A stretch of 64,000 nucleotides of DNA from UBA11524 sp963617205 (GCA_963617205.1 CAVEOA010000010.1:1-64000), one strand, 5' to 3'. Positions 48,190 through 57,410 are shown, counted from the stretch's first letter. Translations and numbers: made by a program. Notes: a model not told the origin generated them from the sequence alone.

Positions 48190-49698
48190 TTATTTCATCT
48201 GCTGCTTCAGCCTGACGCGATCAATCTTCATGTTCGCCGTATGCGGCATTGCCTCCAGCTGAACAAACACATCGGGCAGCATGTACCGCGCAAGCTTCTC
48301 CCTCAGCGCCTGCTTGAGCTGCTTTTCATCCGCGCTGCCGACATAGAAGCACCAGATGTGGTCCTTCTCCGCATCGTAGAGGATGCAGCCCTCTGCGACC
48401 TCCCTGACCGCCCCAAGCGCCGCCTCCACCTCGCCAAGCTCCATGCGGTAGCCCATGTGCTTGATTTGCAGGTCGCGGCGGCCCATGACCATCAGCTGAC
48501 CATCCTCGCGGAGATAGCCGATATCGCCTGCGCGGAAGAACCGCTCATACCAGCCGCGGTTCAGCGGGTCAACCACCCACGAAGCTGCTGTGCGCTCCGC
48601 ATCGCGGTGATAGCCGCTTGCAATCCACGGGCTGGAAACAAGCATTTCACCGGGCACGCCGGGCGCAGTCTCCTCGCCGTTTTCGTCAACAAACAGGATG
48701 TGCGCCAGCTCAAACGGCTTGCCGACCGGCAGTCGTCCCTCCGGCGGCTTGTTCGGGTCAACCTTGCCGACCGCCACCGAGAACATCTCCGTCGAGCCGT
48801 AGAAATGCCACCAATCCGCATTCGGCGTCGCTTCCATCCAGACGCACAGCGGCAGCCACGGCATGCTTTCGCCGGACATGATGCCCCAGCGCAGCTCCGG
48901 CAGGCATCCCGGCGTGAGCACACCGGCATTCGATACCGCCACGAAGCTGGACGGCGTCATGCACAGCACCGACACGTGCCTGTCCCTGAGGCACTGCACC
49001 ATCTTCTTCGGGAAGGTCAGCACGCCTGCGGGCAGCAGATACACCGGCGCGCCCAGCGCAATCGGCGGGAAAATCTCCAGCAGGGAGTTCGCATAGAAGA
49101 ACGGCGACTGGTTGCCGAACACAACGTCCTCCGTCATGCCGTACACGCTGATGGTCGCTTCCGTCCAGTGGATGTAGCTGAAATGCGTCTGCACCGAGCC
49201 CTTCGGGATGCCGGTCGAGCCGCTTGTGTACAGCACGGACATCGGATCGTAGACGCTCGTCTGACTGCGGATTTCCGCCAGCCTATCCGCGTCCTCTGCC
49301 GTTGCCTCCGCGTCCTGCATCATCACCAGCGGCGCCGTCACCTTCTCGCAGCCGTGCAGCGCCTTCGCGCCCTTTTCGTCCGCCAAAATCGCGGCAGGCT
49401 GCATGAGCGTCAGCAGCAGCGTCAACCGCTCCGCCGGCATGGTGATATCCAGCGGCGCATAGGCGCATCCTGCGGCAACCACGCCGAATATCGCCGGCAG
49501 ATTGTGGATGCTTCGCGCATCAATCAGCAGCGCCACCACCTGACGCGTCCTCGCAACCTTCGCCAGCGCCGTGCCGACAGACCGCGCCGTTGAGAGCAGC
49601 CCTGAAAACGTCAGCTGCTCCCTGTCGTCAAAAAAGGCGCACCGATCCGGCACGCGCTGTGCCGTTTCCTCCAGATATTGCAGGATGTTTCGTTTCAT
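48190..49698 (-). CDS. Second adenylation enzyme of Dlt-like operon (A2)
   Basis: 502 residues; ANL superfamily, DltA-like size. Core motifs present: A3 LYTSGSTGIPKGS, A5 HFYGSTE, A7 FRAGDIG, A8 GRRDLQIKHMGYRMELGEVE and the A10 lysine in NMKIDR. At A4 the usual FDxS is YANS (Ala near residue 203), so the Asp that binds the substrate's alpha-amino group in DltA and NRPS A-domains is missing. This points to a carboxylic acid without an alpha-amine, or to an altered pocket. It starts at the stop of the SGNH gene (TGATG) and is the last gene of the operon. It would adenylate and load the operon's carrier protein or act on another acceptor. Substrate unknown. Confidence 0.88.
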   Translation of the reverse strand: MKRNILQYLEETAQRVPDRCAFFDDREQLTFSGLLSTARSVGTALAKVARTRQVVALLIDARSIHNLPAIFGVVAAGCAYAPLDITMPAERLTLLLTLMQPAAILADEKGAKALHGCEKVTAPLVMMQDAEATAEDADRLAEIRSQTSVYDPMSVLYTSGSTGIPKGSVQTHFSYIHWTEATISVYGMTEDVVFGNQSPFFYANSLLEIFPPIALGAPVYLLPAGVLTFPKKMVQCLRDRHVSVLCMTPSSFVAVSNAGVLTPGCLPELRWGIMSGESMPWLPLCVWMEATPNADWWHFYGSTEMFSVAVGKVDPNKPPEGRLPVGKPFELAHILFVDENGEETAPGVPGEMLVSSPWIASGYHRDAERTAASWVVDPLNRGWYERFFRAGDIGYLREDGQLMVMGRRDLQIKHMGYRMELGEVEAALGAVREVAEGCILYDAEKDHIWCFYVGSADEKQLKQALREKLARYMLPDVFVQLEAMPHTANMKIDRVRLKQQMK

Positions 49699-50774
49699 CA
49701 GTCTACACTCCCTCCCGTATTCATCATATATTCCTGATAGGGGTACTGGCTGATCCATTGCTGTGCGCACCGCTCGTAGGTGTCATAGGCTTCATCGCCG
49801 CGATGATCCTCCAGCCTGACAAGCTTTTGCAGATCCTCCGCCAGCCTGCGCGAGAAAATGATGCTGCCCGCCACATTCAGGTGCTGCCAGTCTGCAAAAT
49901 GCGTGGTATACCGCAGGCCGTAGCGCATTTCCGGATCGTTGTAGTTGATGCCGGTGATGCCGTATTCCGCCGCAATTTCCCACAGCGCGTTGTAGTACAT
50001 GTGGTCATAGGCGTAATCCGGATTCGGCATCCCGACCAGGATGAGCGTGATGCCCTTTTCCTGCACAAGCTCGAAGATTTTGCGGGCATATTCCTCCTCG
50101 CGGCTGTTCATGTTGCGCTTCATTTTCGTCCACACGAACGACGGGCGCTGATGCGTTTCGGTTTCGTTCGCCTCGATGTAGCCCTTCCAGTCGCTGCCGC
50201 GTCCGCCGTTTGTCGCCGGAAAGAGGAAGTCCTCCGCCGTCACCTTCTGGTAATTGCTGTGCACCTGCGGCAGGGCAAGCATATACCCGATGGCGTCTAC
50301 CGGGTTCGTCACGCACGCCAGCATCGCGCCGAAGCGGTTCTCGAGGCCGAGAATGCCGTAGGTGGACATGATGATGCGCCCGCGCTTTGATTCGTCCGCG
50401 TCATAGATGGCGGGCTTCGCGTCCAGCAGGATGATTTTGGGCGACTGCGTCTTGAGCGCCTCCTGAATGGTGTAGTAGCTTACCCAGAAGGGCTGCTCGG
50501 CGCTGCACAGGTCGTAGGACGAGATGCCGTATTCCGCCCAGAGGATATTCGTGTTGATGCCTGCATAGAACATGCTCGTCCCGACGGCCAGCACATCAAT
50601 CGTGTTTTCCGGCTGACTGTAGTAGTTCAGCATGCTGCAAATGCCGTAATCATTCTTGGGCGTAAGCACGTAGGAGGCGTATGCCGTCAGGAGGACGGCA
50701 ATCAGGCAAAAGCATACCAGCCGCAGGAAAAACAATGCCTTTGACTTCTTCCCCGGCCGCGTTGTTTCCGACAT
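49698..50774 (-). CDS. SGNH-type acyltransferase/hydrolase, DltD analogue
   Basis: 358 residues. One N-terminal membrane helix (ALFFLRLVCFCLIAVLLTAY) and an external domain of SGNH/AlgX type: GTSMFYAG with a serine near residue 67, and DWQHLN with Asp 295 and His 298, a DxxH catalytic pair. In Dlt and alginate-acetylation systems the protein at this position moves the acyl group from the MBOAT protein to the surface polymer. It is not a close DltD sequence, so I use the functional analogy only. Between the MBOAT gene (16 nt upstream) and the second adenylation gene (overlapping). Confidence 0.82.
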   Translation of the reverse strand: MSETTRPGKKSKALFFLRLVCFCLIAVLLTAYASYVLTPKNDYGICSMLNYYSQPENTIDVLAVGTSMFYAGINTNILWAEYGISSYDLCSAEQPFWVSYYTIQEALKTQSPKIILLDAKPAIYDADESKRGRIIMSTYGILGLENRFGAMLACVTNPVDAIGYMLALPQVHSNYQKVTAEDFLFPATNGGRGSDWKGYIEANETETHQRPSFVWTKMKRNMNSREEEYARKIFELVQEKGITLILVGMPNPDYAYDHMYYNALWEIAAEYGITGINYNDPEMRYGLRYTTHFADWQHLNVAGSIIFSRRLAEDLQKLVRLEDHRGDEAYDTYERCAQQWISQYPYQEYMMNTGGSVD

Positions 50775-50789
50775 GCTTCATCACCCTCC

Positions 50790-52328
50790 TCAGAATTGCG
50801 CGTAGAGGAATGCCTGCGCGTCATAGCCCGTACCATAAACGCCGAAAATCAGCACCGACAGCAGCAGAAGCAGCATCAGCGGCCAGCGGATGAACCATTT
50901 GCCGCGTGCCAGCGCGCCGCAGACGTCCTTCTTCTTTTCGCACAGGATGTCCACCACCAGCACGATAATCATGCCGATGAGCGCGATGACCCATTCCAGC
51001 GCCGTCATGATGCCGGTCAGCTGTCCTGCCGCATCCGCAAATCGCCAGTTGGCGAAGGTGCCCTTCAGCAGCGAAAAGCTCACCTTCGCGTCCGGCGTGA
51101 AGGCGAAATACTGCGCGAAAAGCACGATCAGCAGCGTCCGCAGGATGCGAATCGGCTTCATCCAGCCGTCCTTGGGCAGGTGCAGCTTCTTCCGCAGCTG
51201 CTTCCATGCAGGGTCGAGCAGCATCGAAATCGCCATCAGCAGCCCGAAGTAACCGCCGTAAATCACCGCGTTCCAGCTGACGGCATGCCACACGCCGATG
51301 AGCAGGAACACGGGGATGGTCGCCAGCGCGGTCGGGAGAATACGCCCTGCGCGTTTGCCAAAGAGCTTTTCCGCCGCGTGACCCAGCCTGATGCCGGCAT
51401 GAGACGTTGCCAGCGGGTACAGCACATACGTGCGGAACCACGCGCCCAGCGTGATATGCCAGCGCCGCCAGTAATCCGCAACGCTCTGCGCAAAGAACGG
51501 GCGCTTGAAGTTCAGCGGCAGCTCAATGCCGAGCATCCGCGAGAAGCCGCGCACGACGTTCATGCCGCCGGAAAAGTCCATATACAGCCGGACGCCGTAG
51601 AGCGCGACGCACAGCAGAATCAGCCAGCCGGAAAGCTCGCCGCCCTCGAGGAGCTTGTCTGTCGTCGGCGCGAGGCGATCGGCAATGACCATTTTCTTGA
51701 AATAACCCCACAGCATGAGCTGCGCGCCGGACACGAACGTATCCGGGTCGAACCGGTGTCCTTCGCTCAGCTGCGGATTCAGCTCCTTCCACGCGGCAAT
51801 CGGTCCCTGCGAAAGCTGCGGAAAGAAGCCGAGGAAGAGCCACACGCGCATCGGGTCACGCGGCACCTGCACCTTGCCGCGGTACGCGTCAATCAGGTAG
51901 CCGGACGCCTGGAACGTGTAATAGCTCAAGCCAATCGGCAGCGCGAAATCCCACACGGAGAGCAGCTTCGGCAGATTCTTCACGCCCCATGCTTCAAGCA
52001 CCGACGCGCTGCTTGTCGTCAGGAAGCTGTTCAGCTGCGCCGCCAGCGATGGATTGAATTTCAGCAGCAGCATGGAGCCGAGCTCCAGCACCAGCGTCAG
52101 CGCCAGCATGAGCCGCCGACCCCTGCGCATCTTGACAAGCGCCCACGAGCCGCCCCACGCGACCAGCGCAACGACCGTCAGGTGGACAAGGCTCATCCAG
52201 CCGGAAAGCGCCGCAAACGTGATGCTCGCCAGCGTCAGCACCCATCGCCGCGCCTTGACGGGCATCAGGTAATACAGCAGCAGGACGCCGAGGCAGAACA
52301 GCAGAAATTCACCCGACAAGATGCTCAT
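50790..52328 (-). CDS. dltB: MBOAT-family acyltransferase (DltB-like)
   Basis: 512 residues with about ten to twelve membrane helices. The MBOAT signature is clear: YWRRWHITLGAWFRTYVLYPL and the catalytic histidine in LIGVWHAVSWN near residue 348. GLSYYTFQASGYLIDAYRG and FFPQLSQGPI are typical of DltB/AlgI proteins. It takes an acyl group from the cytoplasmic carrier protein and hands it across the membrane. The ATG at 52328 overlaps the end of the first adenylation gene by 20 nt. The gene symbol reflects position and family, not proof that the group is D-alanine. Confidence 0.9.
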   Translation of the reverse strand: MSILSGEFLLFCLGVLLLYYLMPVKARRWVLTLASITFAALSGWMSLVHLTVVALVAWGGSWALVKMRRGRRLMLALTLVLELGSMLLLKFNPSLAAQLNSFLTTSSASVLEAWGVKNLPKLLSVWDFALPIGLSYYTFQASGYLIDAYRGKVQVPRDPMRVWLFLGFFPQLSQGPIAAWKELNPQLSEGHRFDPDTFVSGAQLMLWGYFKKMVIADRLAPTTDKLLEGGELSGWLILLCVALYGVRLYMDFSGGMNVVRGFSRMLGIELPLNFKRPFFAQSVADYWRRWHITLGAWFRTYVLYPLATSHAGIRLGHAAEKLFGKRAGRILPTALATIPVFLLIGVWHAVSWNAVIYGGYFGLLMAISMLLDPAWKQLRKKLHLPKDGWMKPIRILRTLLIVLFAQYFAFTPDAKVSFSLLKGTFANWRFADAAGQLTGIMTALEWVIALIGMIIVLVVDILCEKKKDVCGALARGKWFIRWPLMLLLLLSVLIFGVYGTGYDAQAFLYAQF

Positions 52329-53790
52329 GCTCCACCTCCTGACGAAGGGCACGCCGGTCAATCTTGCCGCTCCCCGTGCGCGGCAGCGTCTCGCGCCGGA
52401 GCAACCTGTCCGGCAGCATGTATTTCGGCAGCGACCTGCGCAGCGATGCTTTAAGCGATTTGCCGTCCGTTTCGCCGGTGTACGCGCCGATAATCAGCCC
52501 TGCCGCCGCATCGAAGTAACAGCATGCCAGCGTCACGCCGTCCGCCGCATTCATGGCGCACTCGATTTCGCCCAGCTCGATGCGGTAGCCGCTGCGCTTG
52601 ATCTGGTCATCCCTGCGCCCGAGGAACATCAGCTCGCCGCGGTCGTTGTATTCGCCCAAATCGCCCGTATGGTACAGCAGCTCGTGAATCTGCGGCCGGA
52701 GCGGATTGAGCCGAAACGCCGCCGCCGTCTTTTCCGGCGCGTTGTAATAGCCCGCGGACAGGCACGTGCCGCCGACGCAGATTTCCCCGTCCAGCAGCAC
52801 AATGCGCGTGTTTTCGCAGGGATATCCGATCGGCAGGCTGTCCGTGTCGGCAAATTCGCGGTCGATGCGGTACCATGTGCAAACGTCGGTAATCTCCGTC
52901 GGACCGTACATGTTGACATAATCCGCCTCCGGCACCGCCTTCCGCCAGAGATTCAGCGTGCTGCACGGCATGATTTCGCCGCAGAAGAACACGCGCTTCA
53001 AATCCGGCAGGCAATCAGGCGACAACGCCGGTGCAGCCGCGGTCAATGCAGACGGCACCCAGAAAATCGTGTCAATCTTCCGTTCCTTTAATCCGGACAG
53101 CAGACGCCTGGGGAACATGAAGTCGCCGCGTGGAAGCATGTACAGGCAGCCGCGCCGCTTCATGGCGCAGTAGATATCCAGCACGGAATTGTCGAAATAA
53201 AACGGCGCCTGCGAACCAAATCGCAATCCTTCCGGCAGCCTGAGCGCGCCGCACGCCCACTCGATGAAGTCAATGACGCTGCGGTGGGTGATAGAAACGC
53301 CCTTCGGCACGCCGGTCGAGCCGCTGGTAAAGAGCACGTACAGCAAATCCGTGTCAATCAGCTGACCTCTGCGTTCGTCAAGAAGCGCGTCATCCGCCGC
53401 ATCCGGCACATCCGCGATATGCAGCACCGCCGCGCCATGCGCAAGCCGCTCTGCCAGCGCAGCAAACTTTTCCTCGCAGACAATCAGCGATGGTTTCAGC
53501 GATGCGCAAATAAGCCGCATTCTCTCCTCCGGCATGGAGGAGTCCAGCGGCGTATAGCAGCACCCCGCGCACGCCGCGCCAAGCATGGCGGCGATGCACA
53601 TGGGGCTTTTTTCCATCAGAATGAGGACAGGCGTCTGAAACGGTGCATACTGCGCCGCGGCTGAGCCAATCCGCCGCGCCAGCTGACGCGTTTGAGACCA
53701 TGTAAGGGCGCTGTCCGGCGATTCGTACGCCAGCGCATCCGGCGCACGCAGCGCCGCCTCATCCAGCCAGTCTGTTACGCGTCGGGTCAC
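52309..53790 (-). CDS. dltA: Adenylation enzyme, DltA-like (A1)
   Basis: 493 residues, normal for D-alanine:carrier protein ligase. Motifs: A3 LFTSGSTGVPKGV, A4 YFDNSVLDIY with the amine-binding Asp near residue 200, A5 NMYGPTE, A7 YHTGDLG, A8 GRRDDQIKRSGYRIELGEIE and the A10 lysine in SGKIDRRAL. It should adenylate an amino acid, most likely D-alanine, and load it on the carrier protein encoded just upstream (4-nt overlap). The intact FDxS contrasts with the second adenylation enzyme of the same operon. Confidence 0.92.
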   Translation of the reverse strand: MTRRVTDWLDEAALRAPDALAYESPDSALTWSQTRQLARRIGSAAAQYAPFQTPVLILMEKSPMCIAAMLGAACAGCCYTPLDSSMPEERMRLICASLKPSLIVCEEKFAALAERLAHGAAVLHIADVPDAADDALLDERRGQLIDTDLLYVLFTSGSTGVPKGVSITHRSVIDFIEWACGALRLPEGLRFGSQAPFYFDNSVLDIYCAMKRRGCLYMLPRGDFMFPRRLLSGLKERKIDTIFWVPSALTAAAPALSPDCLPDLKRVFFCGEIMPCSTLNLWRKAVPEADYVNMYGPTEITDVCTWYRIDREFADTDSLPIGYPCENTRIVLLDGEICVGGTCLSAGYYNAPEKTAAAFRLNPLRPQIHELLYHTGDLGEYNDRGELMFLGRRDDQIKRSGYRIELGEIECAMNAADGVTLACCYFDAAAGLIIGAYTGETDGKSLKASLRRSLPKYMLPDRLLRRETLPRTGSGKIDRRALRQEVEHEHLVG

Positions 53791-54026
53791 TTTTCCGCCT
53801 GCAAACGATGCACAAGCGCCAGCATCGCATCGGTGCTGTTGAAATTCTCCGGCTCAATGTCAGCTGTGGTAATATGCACGTCAAACGCATCGTCCAACCC
53901 GGCGATGATTTGCGTCAAATCAAGCGAATCAATCAATCCGTCGTCAATCAGTGCCGTTTCGGTTTCAAAATCAACGTCATCCTTGATTTCCCGCAGCACC
54001 TCAAGCAGCTTTTGCATGTCCTCCAT
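53787..54026 (-). CDS. dltC: Acyl/aminoacyl carrier protein, DltC-like
   Basis: 79 residues. One phosphopantetheine-attachment domain with DDGLIDSLDLTQII; the modified serine is Ser34. It carries the activated group as a thioester from the adenylation enzyme to the MBOAT protein. First gene of the Dlt-like operon; its end overlaps the adenylation gene by 4 nt. AAGGAGG lies 11 nt before the ATG. No clear promoter is seen between 54027 and the terminator at 54103-54144, so expression may need readthrough from the ABC ATPase gene or a non-consensus promoter. Confidence 0.93.
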   Translation of the reverse strand: MEDMQKLLEVLREIKDDVDFETETALIDDGLIDSLDLTQIIAGLDDAFDVHITTADIEPENFNSTDAMLALVHRLQAEK

Positions 54027-54102
54027 CAGTCAAAATCCTCCTTTTATTCCTTTACGATTTCCTTTCAGCAGCGTCCCATTTTCCCCGGACGGGGCGTTCG
54101 TG

Positions 54103-54144
54103 AAAAAACACCGTACGGGGATGCGTAAGGAGGTGCGCATCCCC
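54103..54144 (-). terminator. Terminator of ABC ATPase gene
   Basis: On the minus strand, stem GGGGATGCG (54136-54144) / CGCATCCCC (54117-54125), then GTACGGTG and six T (54103-54108). The gap between stem and T-run is longer than usual. Confidence 0.65.
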
Positions 54145-54154
54145 GAAAGGCATA

Positions 54155-55273
54155 TTAAGCGTTGATGCGGTTGCCGGTTTCGGGATCGAAGAGGTGGAGC
54201 TTCTCCATGTTCGGGGTCAGCTTCAGCTCCTTCTCCTTCGGCGGATGCTCCGCAGTGCTCTTGTAGACAACAACCTTTTCGCCCACGCGGACGTAGATGA
54301 GATACGCGTCGCCCAGCGGCTCGATGGAATCAACGTGCGCCGAGATGACATTCTCATCGCCTGTCGCAATCTCGAAGTCAGACGGACGAACGCCGAGGTT
54401 GACCTGCTTGCCGACATAGGGCTGCACGTCCGCCTTCATCCTGTCGGGCACAGTCACCTTAAAGGACTTGGCGTCGAGCACCAGCCCGCTGCCGGCCTGC
54501 CGAACCGTGCAGGGGAAGATGTTGATCTGCGGCGTGCCGAGGAAGCCTGCCACGAACTCGTTCGCCGGATGGTCGTAGAGGTCGTTCGGCGTGCCCTGCT
54601 GCATGATATGACCGGCGTTCATCAGCACGATGTGATCCGCCATGGTCATGGCTTCGGTCTGGTCGTGCGTGACGTAAATGGTGGTGATGTTCAGCTGCTC
54701 CTGAATCTTCTTCAGCTCATAGCGAACCTGATCGCGCAGCTTCGCGTCGAGGTTGCCCAGCGGTTCGTCCAGCAGGAAGACCTGCGGATCGCGCACGAGG
54801 GCGCGTCCAAGCGCAACGCGCTGACGCTGACCGCCGGAAAGTTCAGCCGGACGGCGGTCGAGCAGGTTCTCAATGGACAGCATGTTTGCCATGTAATTGA
54901 CGCGCTTTTCGATTTCATCCTTCGGCGCCTTCTTGGTCTTCAGGGCGAAGGACATGTTCTCGCGCACCGTCATATTCGGATACAGCGCGTATTCCTGGAA
55001 CACCATGGCGATGTTGCGTTCCTGCGGCGGCACGAAGGTGGTATCCTTCTTGCCGTTGGCGGCGGTCATGACCGTATCGCCGAAGCGGATTTCGCCGGAA
55101 ACGGGATGCAGCAGACCCGCGATGCAGTGCATGGCGGTCGACTTGCCGCAGCCGGAAGGTCCGAGGAACACGCAAAATTCGCCGTCCTTGACCTCCAGAT
55201 TCAGCTTATCCAGCACAAAAGTCTTTCCCTTGTTGTAGCTAACGCTCATGTCTCTGATCGAAATGGAAGCCAT
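54155..55273 (-). CDS. Sugar ABC transporter ATPase (MsmX/UgpC type)
   Basis: 372 residues. Walker A GPSGCGKST near residue 40, Q-loop FQEYALYPNMTV, signature LSGGQRQRVALGRAL near 135, Walker B VFLLDEPLGNLD, H-loop YVTHDQTEAM. The C-terminal 130 residues form the OB-type regulatory domain of the CUT1 ATPases (NLGVRPSDFE). It powers carbohydrate importers, often shared by several permease pairs; the nearest pair is at 57478-59410. ATG at 55273; it has its own promoter at 55320-55348, separate from the permease operon, which fits a shared ATPase. Confidence 0.95.
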   Translation of the reverse strand: MASISIRDMSVSYNKGKTFVLDKLNLEVKDGEFCVFLGPSGCGKSTAMHCIAGLLHPVSGEIRFGDTVMTAANGKKDTTFVPPQERNIAMVFQEYALYPNMTVRENMSFALKTKKAPKDEIEKRVNYMANMLSIENLLDRRPAELSGGQRQRVALGRALVRDPQVFLLDEPLGNLDAKLRDQVRYELKKIQEQLNITTIYVTHDQTEAMTMADHIVLMNAGHIMQQGTPNDLYDHPANEFVAGFLGTPQINIFPCTVRQAGSGLVLDAKSFKVTVPDRMKADVQPYVGKQVNLGVRPSDFEIATGDENVISAHVDSIEPLGDAYLIYVRVGEKVVVYKSTAEHPPKEKELKLTPNMEKLHLFDPETGNRINA

Positions 55274-55319
55274 GATATCTACGACCTTTCTGTGGAGGCA
55301 ACGAGGCAGCGATGCCATT

Positions 55320-55348
55320 ATTATATGCCATCCGGTGGATAATTGCAA
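55320..55348 (-). promoter_or_regulatory. Promoter of ABC ATPase gene
   Basis: On the minus strand, -35 TTGCAA (55343-55348), 17-bp spacer, -10 TATAAT (55320-55325). Confidence 0.82.
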
Positions 55349-55407
55349 GACAGCAGACAGTGCCTGCACCCTTCGGAGCGCCATCTTCTCTGGAATCCAT
55401 AAGAAAC

Positions 55408-55427
55408 CGGACGAAGTCTGCGCGACC
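55408..55427. repeat. Remnant of MITE-like repeat
   Basis: CGGAC-GAA-GTCTG (55408-55420) followed by CGCGACCG: the mini-hairpin next to CGACCG, as in the complete elements, but without the outer stems. Confidence 0.6.
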
Positions 55428-55460
55428 GTGCTCGGGATGAATGGAATGCTTTATGAAGAT

Positions 55461-55509
55461 GTTCGGGAATGACCGGCGGCAAAGGAGGCGACTGCCGGTC
55501 ATCCCGAAC
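55461..55509 (-). terminator. Strong stem-loop after GH3 gene
   Basis: Arms GTTCGGGAATGACCGGC (55461-55477) and GCCGGTCATCCCGAAC (55494-55509), one bulge, 16-nt loop, just after the GH3 stop. There is no proper U-run, so it may protect the transcript's 3' end or terminate weakly. Confidence 0.6.
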
Positions 55510-55523
55510 GGGACACGCGTTAT

Positions 55524-57410
55524 TTACTCGCCGAAGGATGCAACGTCGATGCCGTAGCCGTAATCATACAGCGGATTCTCGATATCCAGCGGCATATCCT
55601 CGCGCTGCGCGAGCACCTGATCCATGGAGGCCGGAATCTGGAACGGCGTCTTGCCGGTGATGGCAGTTTCGCCGAAGAGCGCTTCCGCAACCGCTTCCGC
55701 ACCGCTGGTCACGCCGGGACGATATGCCAGCAGGATGCTGTCGCAGGTTTCCGTCACAGGGGTCATCACGTATGCGCGGTTCATCAGCACAACGGCAATG
55801 ACATTCGCGCCGGCGTTGTCAAGCGCCTTCATCAGCGCCACCTGATCCTCAGGGAATTCAAGCGTATCCGCACCCCATTCCGGGTCATGCGTGCCGCTCT
55901 TTTCGCCCAGGACGACCACGGCAGTCACGCCCGTCAGGTCGGCAGGGATTTCCTCAGCCGTCGCGTAATACGTCACGTTGTCCGCGCCTGCCTTGCTCTG
56001 GAACGCCTCCAGCAGCGTCGTGCCGGTCAGCTCCGTCGGGGACTTCGCGGTCCAGCCGCTGTTGAGGGCGCGCAGGTCGGTCGCCAGCTCGCCAGCCACC
56101 ACGAAGGACTTGCCGGCAAGGGATTCGGCATTTTCATACTTGACCAGCGTCAGGGACCTTGCAGCCGCTTCCTTGGCAACTGCCTTGTGCTCGTCGCTGC
56201 CCACGATTTCGGACGCCGCGTCAGCATCCACATACGGATTTTCAAAGATGCCCAGCTGGAACTTGGCGATCAGGATGCGGCGGCATGCGTCCTTCAGACG
56301 GCTCTCGTCAACGCTGCTGATCAGCTGATTCGTGGAGCGCACGCCCGCGCCGCCCAGAATGTCGGCACCGGCATTCGCCGCGCCCGCGAAGTTCAGACCC
56401 CAGTCGGTCTGGATGAGGCCTTCAAAGCCCAGCTCGTTGCGGAGCAGGTCGGTCATGACGACGGCGCTCTGGTCCGCGGAGTTCTCGACCGCGTCGCCGC
56501 CCAGATAGGGCACGGTGGAGTAGCCGTAGGGCATGACCGCCGCAACACCCGCCGCGATGGCCGCCTTGAAGCCAGCCAGATGCAGCTCAAGGGAATCCTC
56601 GGCGATGGTCAGAGGAGACGCGTCCACGCCGTTCTCCTGCGCGCCTGCGCCGGGGAAGTGCTTAACGGTCGCGATGACGGAGTTTTCAGAGAGGCTGGAG
56701 CCCTGCTGGAGCGACAGCACAGCCGCCACAATCAGCTTCTGCACAACCTCGGTGTCCTCGGAGTACGTCTCCTGATTGCGTCCCCAGCGGGGGTCGGTCA
56801 TCAGGTCCGCGTCAGGCGAAAGCGCCATGCGGACGCCGACCGCCATCAGCTCCTCGCGAAGCACATCGTTCAGGCGCGTCACGAGGTCTGCATCGTTCGC
56901 GGCGCCCTGATTGAGCTGGTCGGGGAGGAACGTCGCGTCGCTGATGAACGCGGCGCCGATTTCCGTATCCATGGAGAAGACGACCGGGATGCCCAGCGCG
57001 GAGCTTTCGGACAGCTCCTGAATCTCGTTCGTGCGCTCGGCGGCATCCTTCGCGCTGTCAAACACATACTCGTAAACGAGTGCGAAGCCCACGTTGTAAT
57101 CGGTAAACCAGCTGTCCTTCTTGGAGACGAGGGTGAGGTGCACCATCTGCGACGCCATCTGGACAGGCTCCATGCGGCCAAGCAGGTCATCCGCACGCTC
57201 CTCGGCGCTCAGACGCCAGTCCTCATAGGGGTCAAGCGCGCCGTTGTCGTTCAGATCCCTGAACTGATAGCCATCCACCTCGATGATGTTCTTGACGCGC
57301 GCGCCAAGCTCGGGCTGGACATAGGTTGCTTCTTCCGCCGAAGCCGGAAGTGCGGACAGCGCCAGTATTGCTGACAGGACCGTCGCTGCGATTTTCTTCA
57401 GGTTCATCAT
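55524..57410 (-). CDS. Secreted GH3 glycosidase (two-domain)
   Basis: 628 residues with signal peptide (cleavage near ASA-E). EF-hand-like DLNDNGALDPYEDWR near residue 50, then the TIM barrel with VKHFPGAGAQENG near 250 and the nucleophile in GLIQTDWGLN near residue 336, then the sandwich domain (ARSLTLVKYENAESLAGK; VVVLGEKSG). There is no fibronectin III domain. Paralogous to 59573-61564; the two flank the permease genes in one operon. Probably an exo-beta-glycosidase acting outside the cell before uptake. The sandwich-domain Glu region TEIPA differs from the paralogue, so specificities may differ. Start ATG at 57410 with AAAGGA upstream. Confidence 0.9.
   Translation of the reverse strand: MMNLKKIAATVLSAILALSALPASAEEATYVQPELGARVKNIIEVDGYQFRDLNDNGALDPYEDWRLSAEERADDLLGRMEPVQMASQMVHLTLVSKKDSWFTDYNVGFALVYEYVFDSAKDAAERTNEIQELSESSALGIPVVFSMDTEIGAAFISDATFLPDQLNQGAANDADLVTRLNDVLREELMAVGVRMALSPDADLMTDPRWGRNQETYSEDTEVVQKLIVAAVLSLQQGSSLSENSVIATVKHFPGAGAQENGVDASPLTIAEDSLELHLAGFKAAIAAGVAAVMPYGYSTVPYLGGDAVENSADQSAVVMTDLLRNELGFEGLIQTDWGLNFAGAANAGADILGGAGVRSTNQLISSVDESRLKDACRRILIAKFQLGIFENPYVDADAASEIVGSDEHKAVAKEAAARSLTLVKYENAESLAGKSFVVAGELATDLRALNSGWTAKSPTELTGTTLLEAFQSKAGADNVTYYATAEEIPADLTGVTAVVVLGEKSGTHDPEWGADTLEFPEDQVALMKALDNAGANVIAVVLMNRAYVMTPVTETCDSILLAYRPGVTSGAEAVAEALFGETAITGKTPFQIPASMDQVLAQREDMPLDIENPLYDYGYGIDVASFGE

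Noticed and set aside
47850..49593. Plus-strand frame of about 580 codons across the repeats and the adenylation gene
   Set aside because: It starts inside the repeat cluster and continues antisense to a well-conserved adenylation enzyme; His/Arg-rich shadow.
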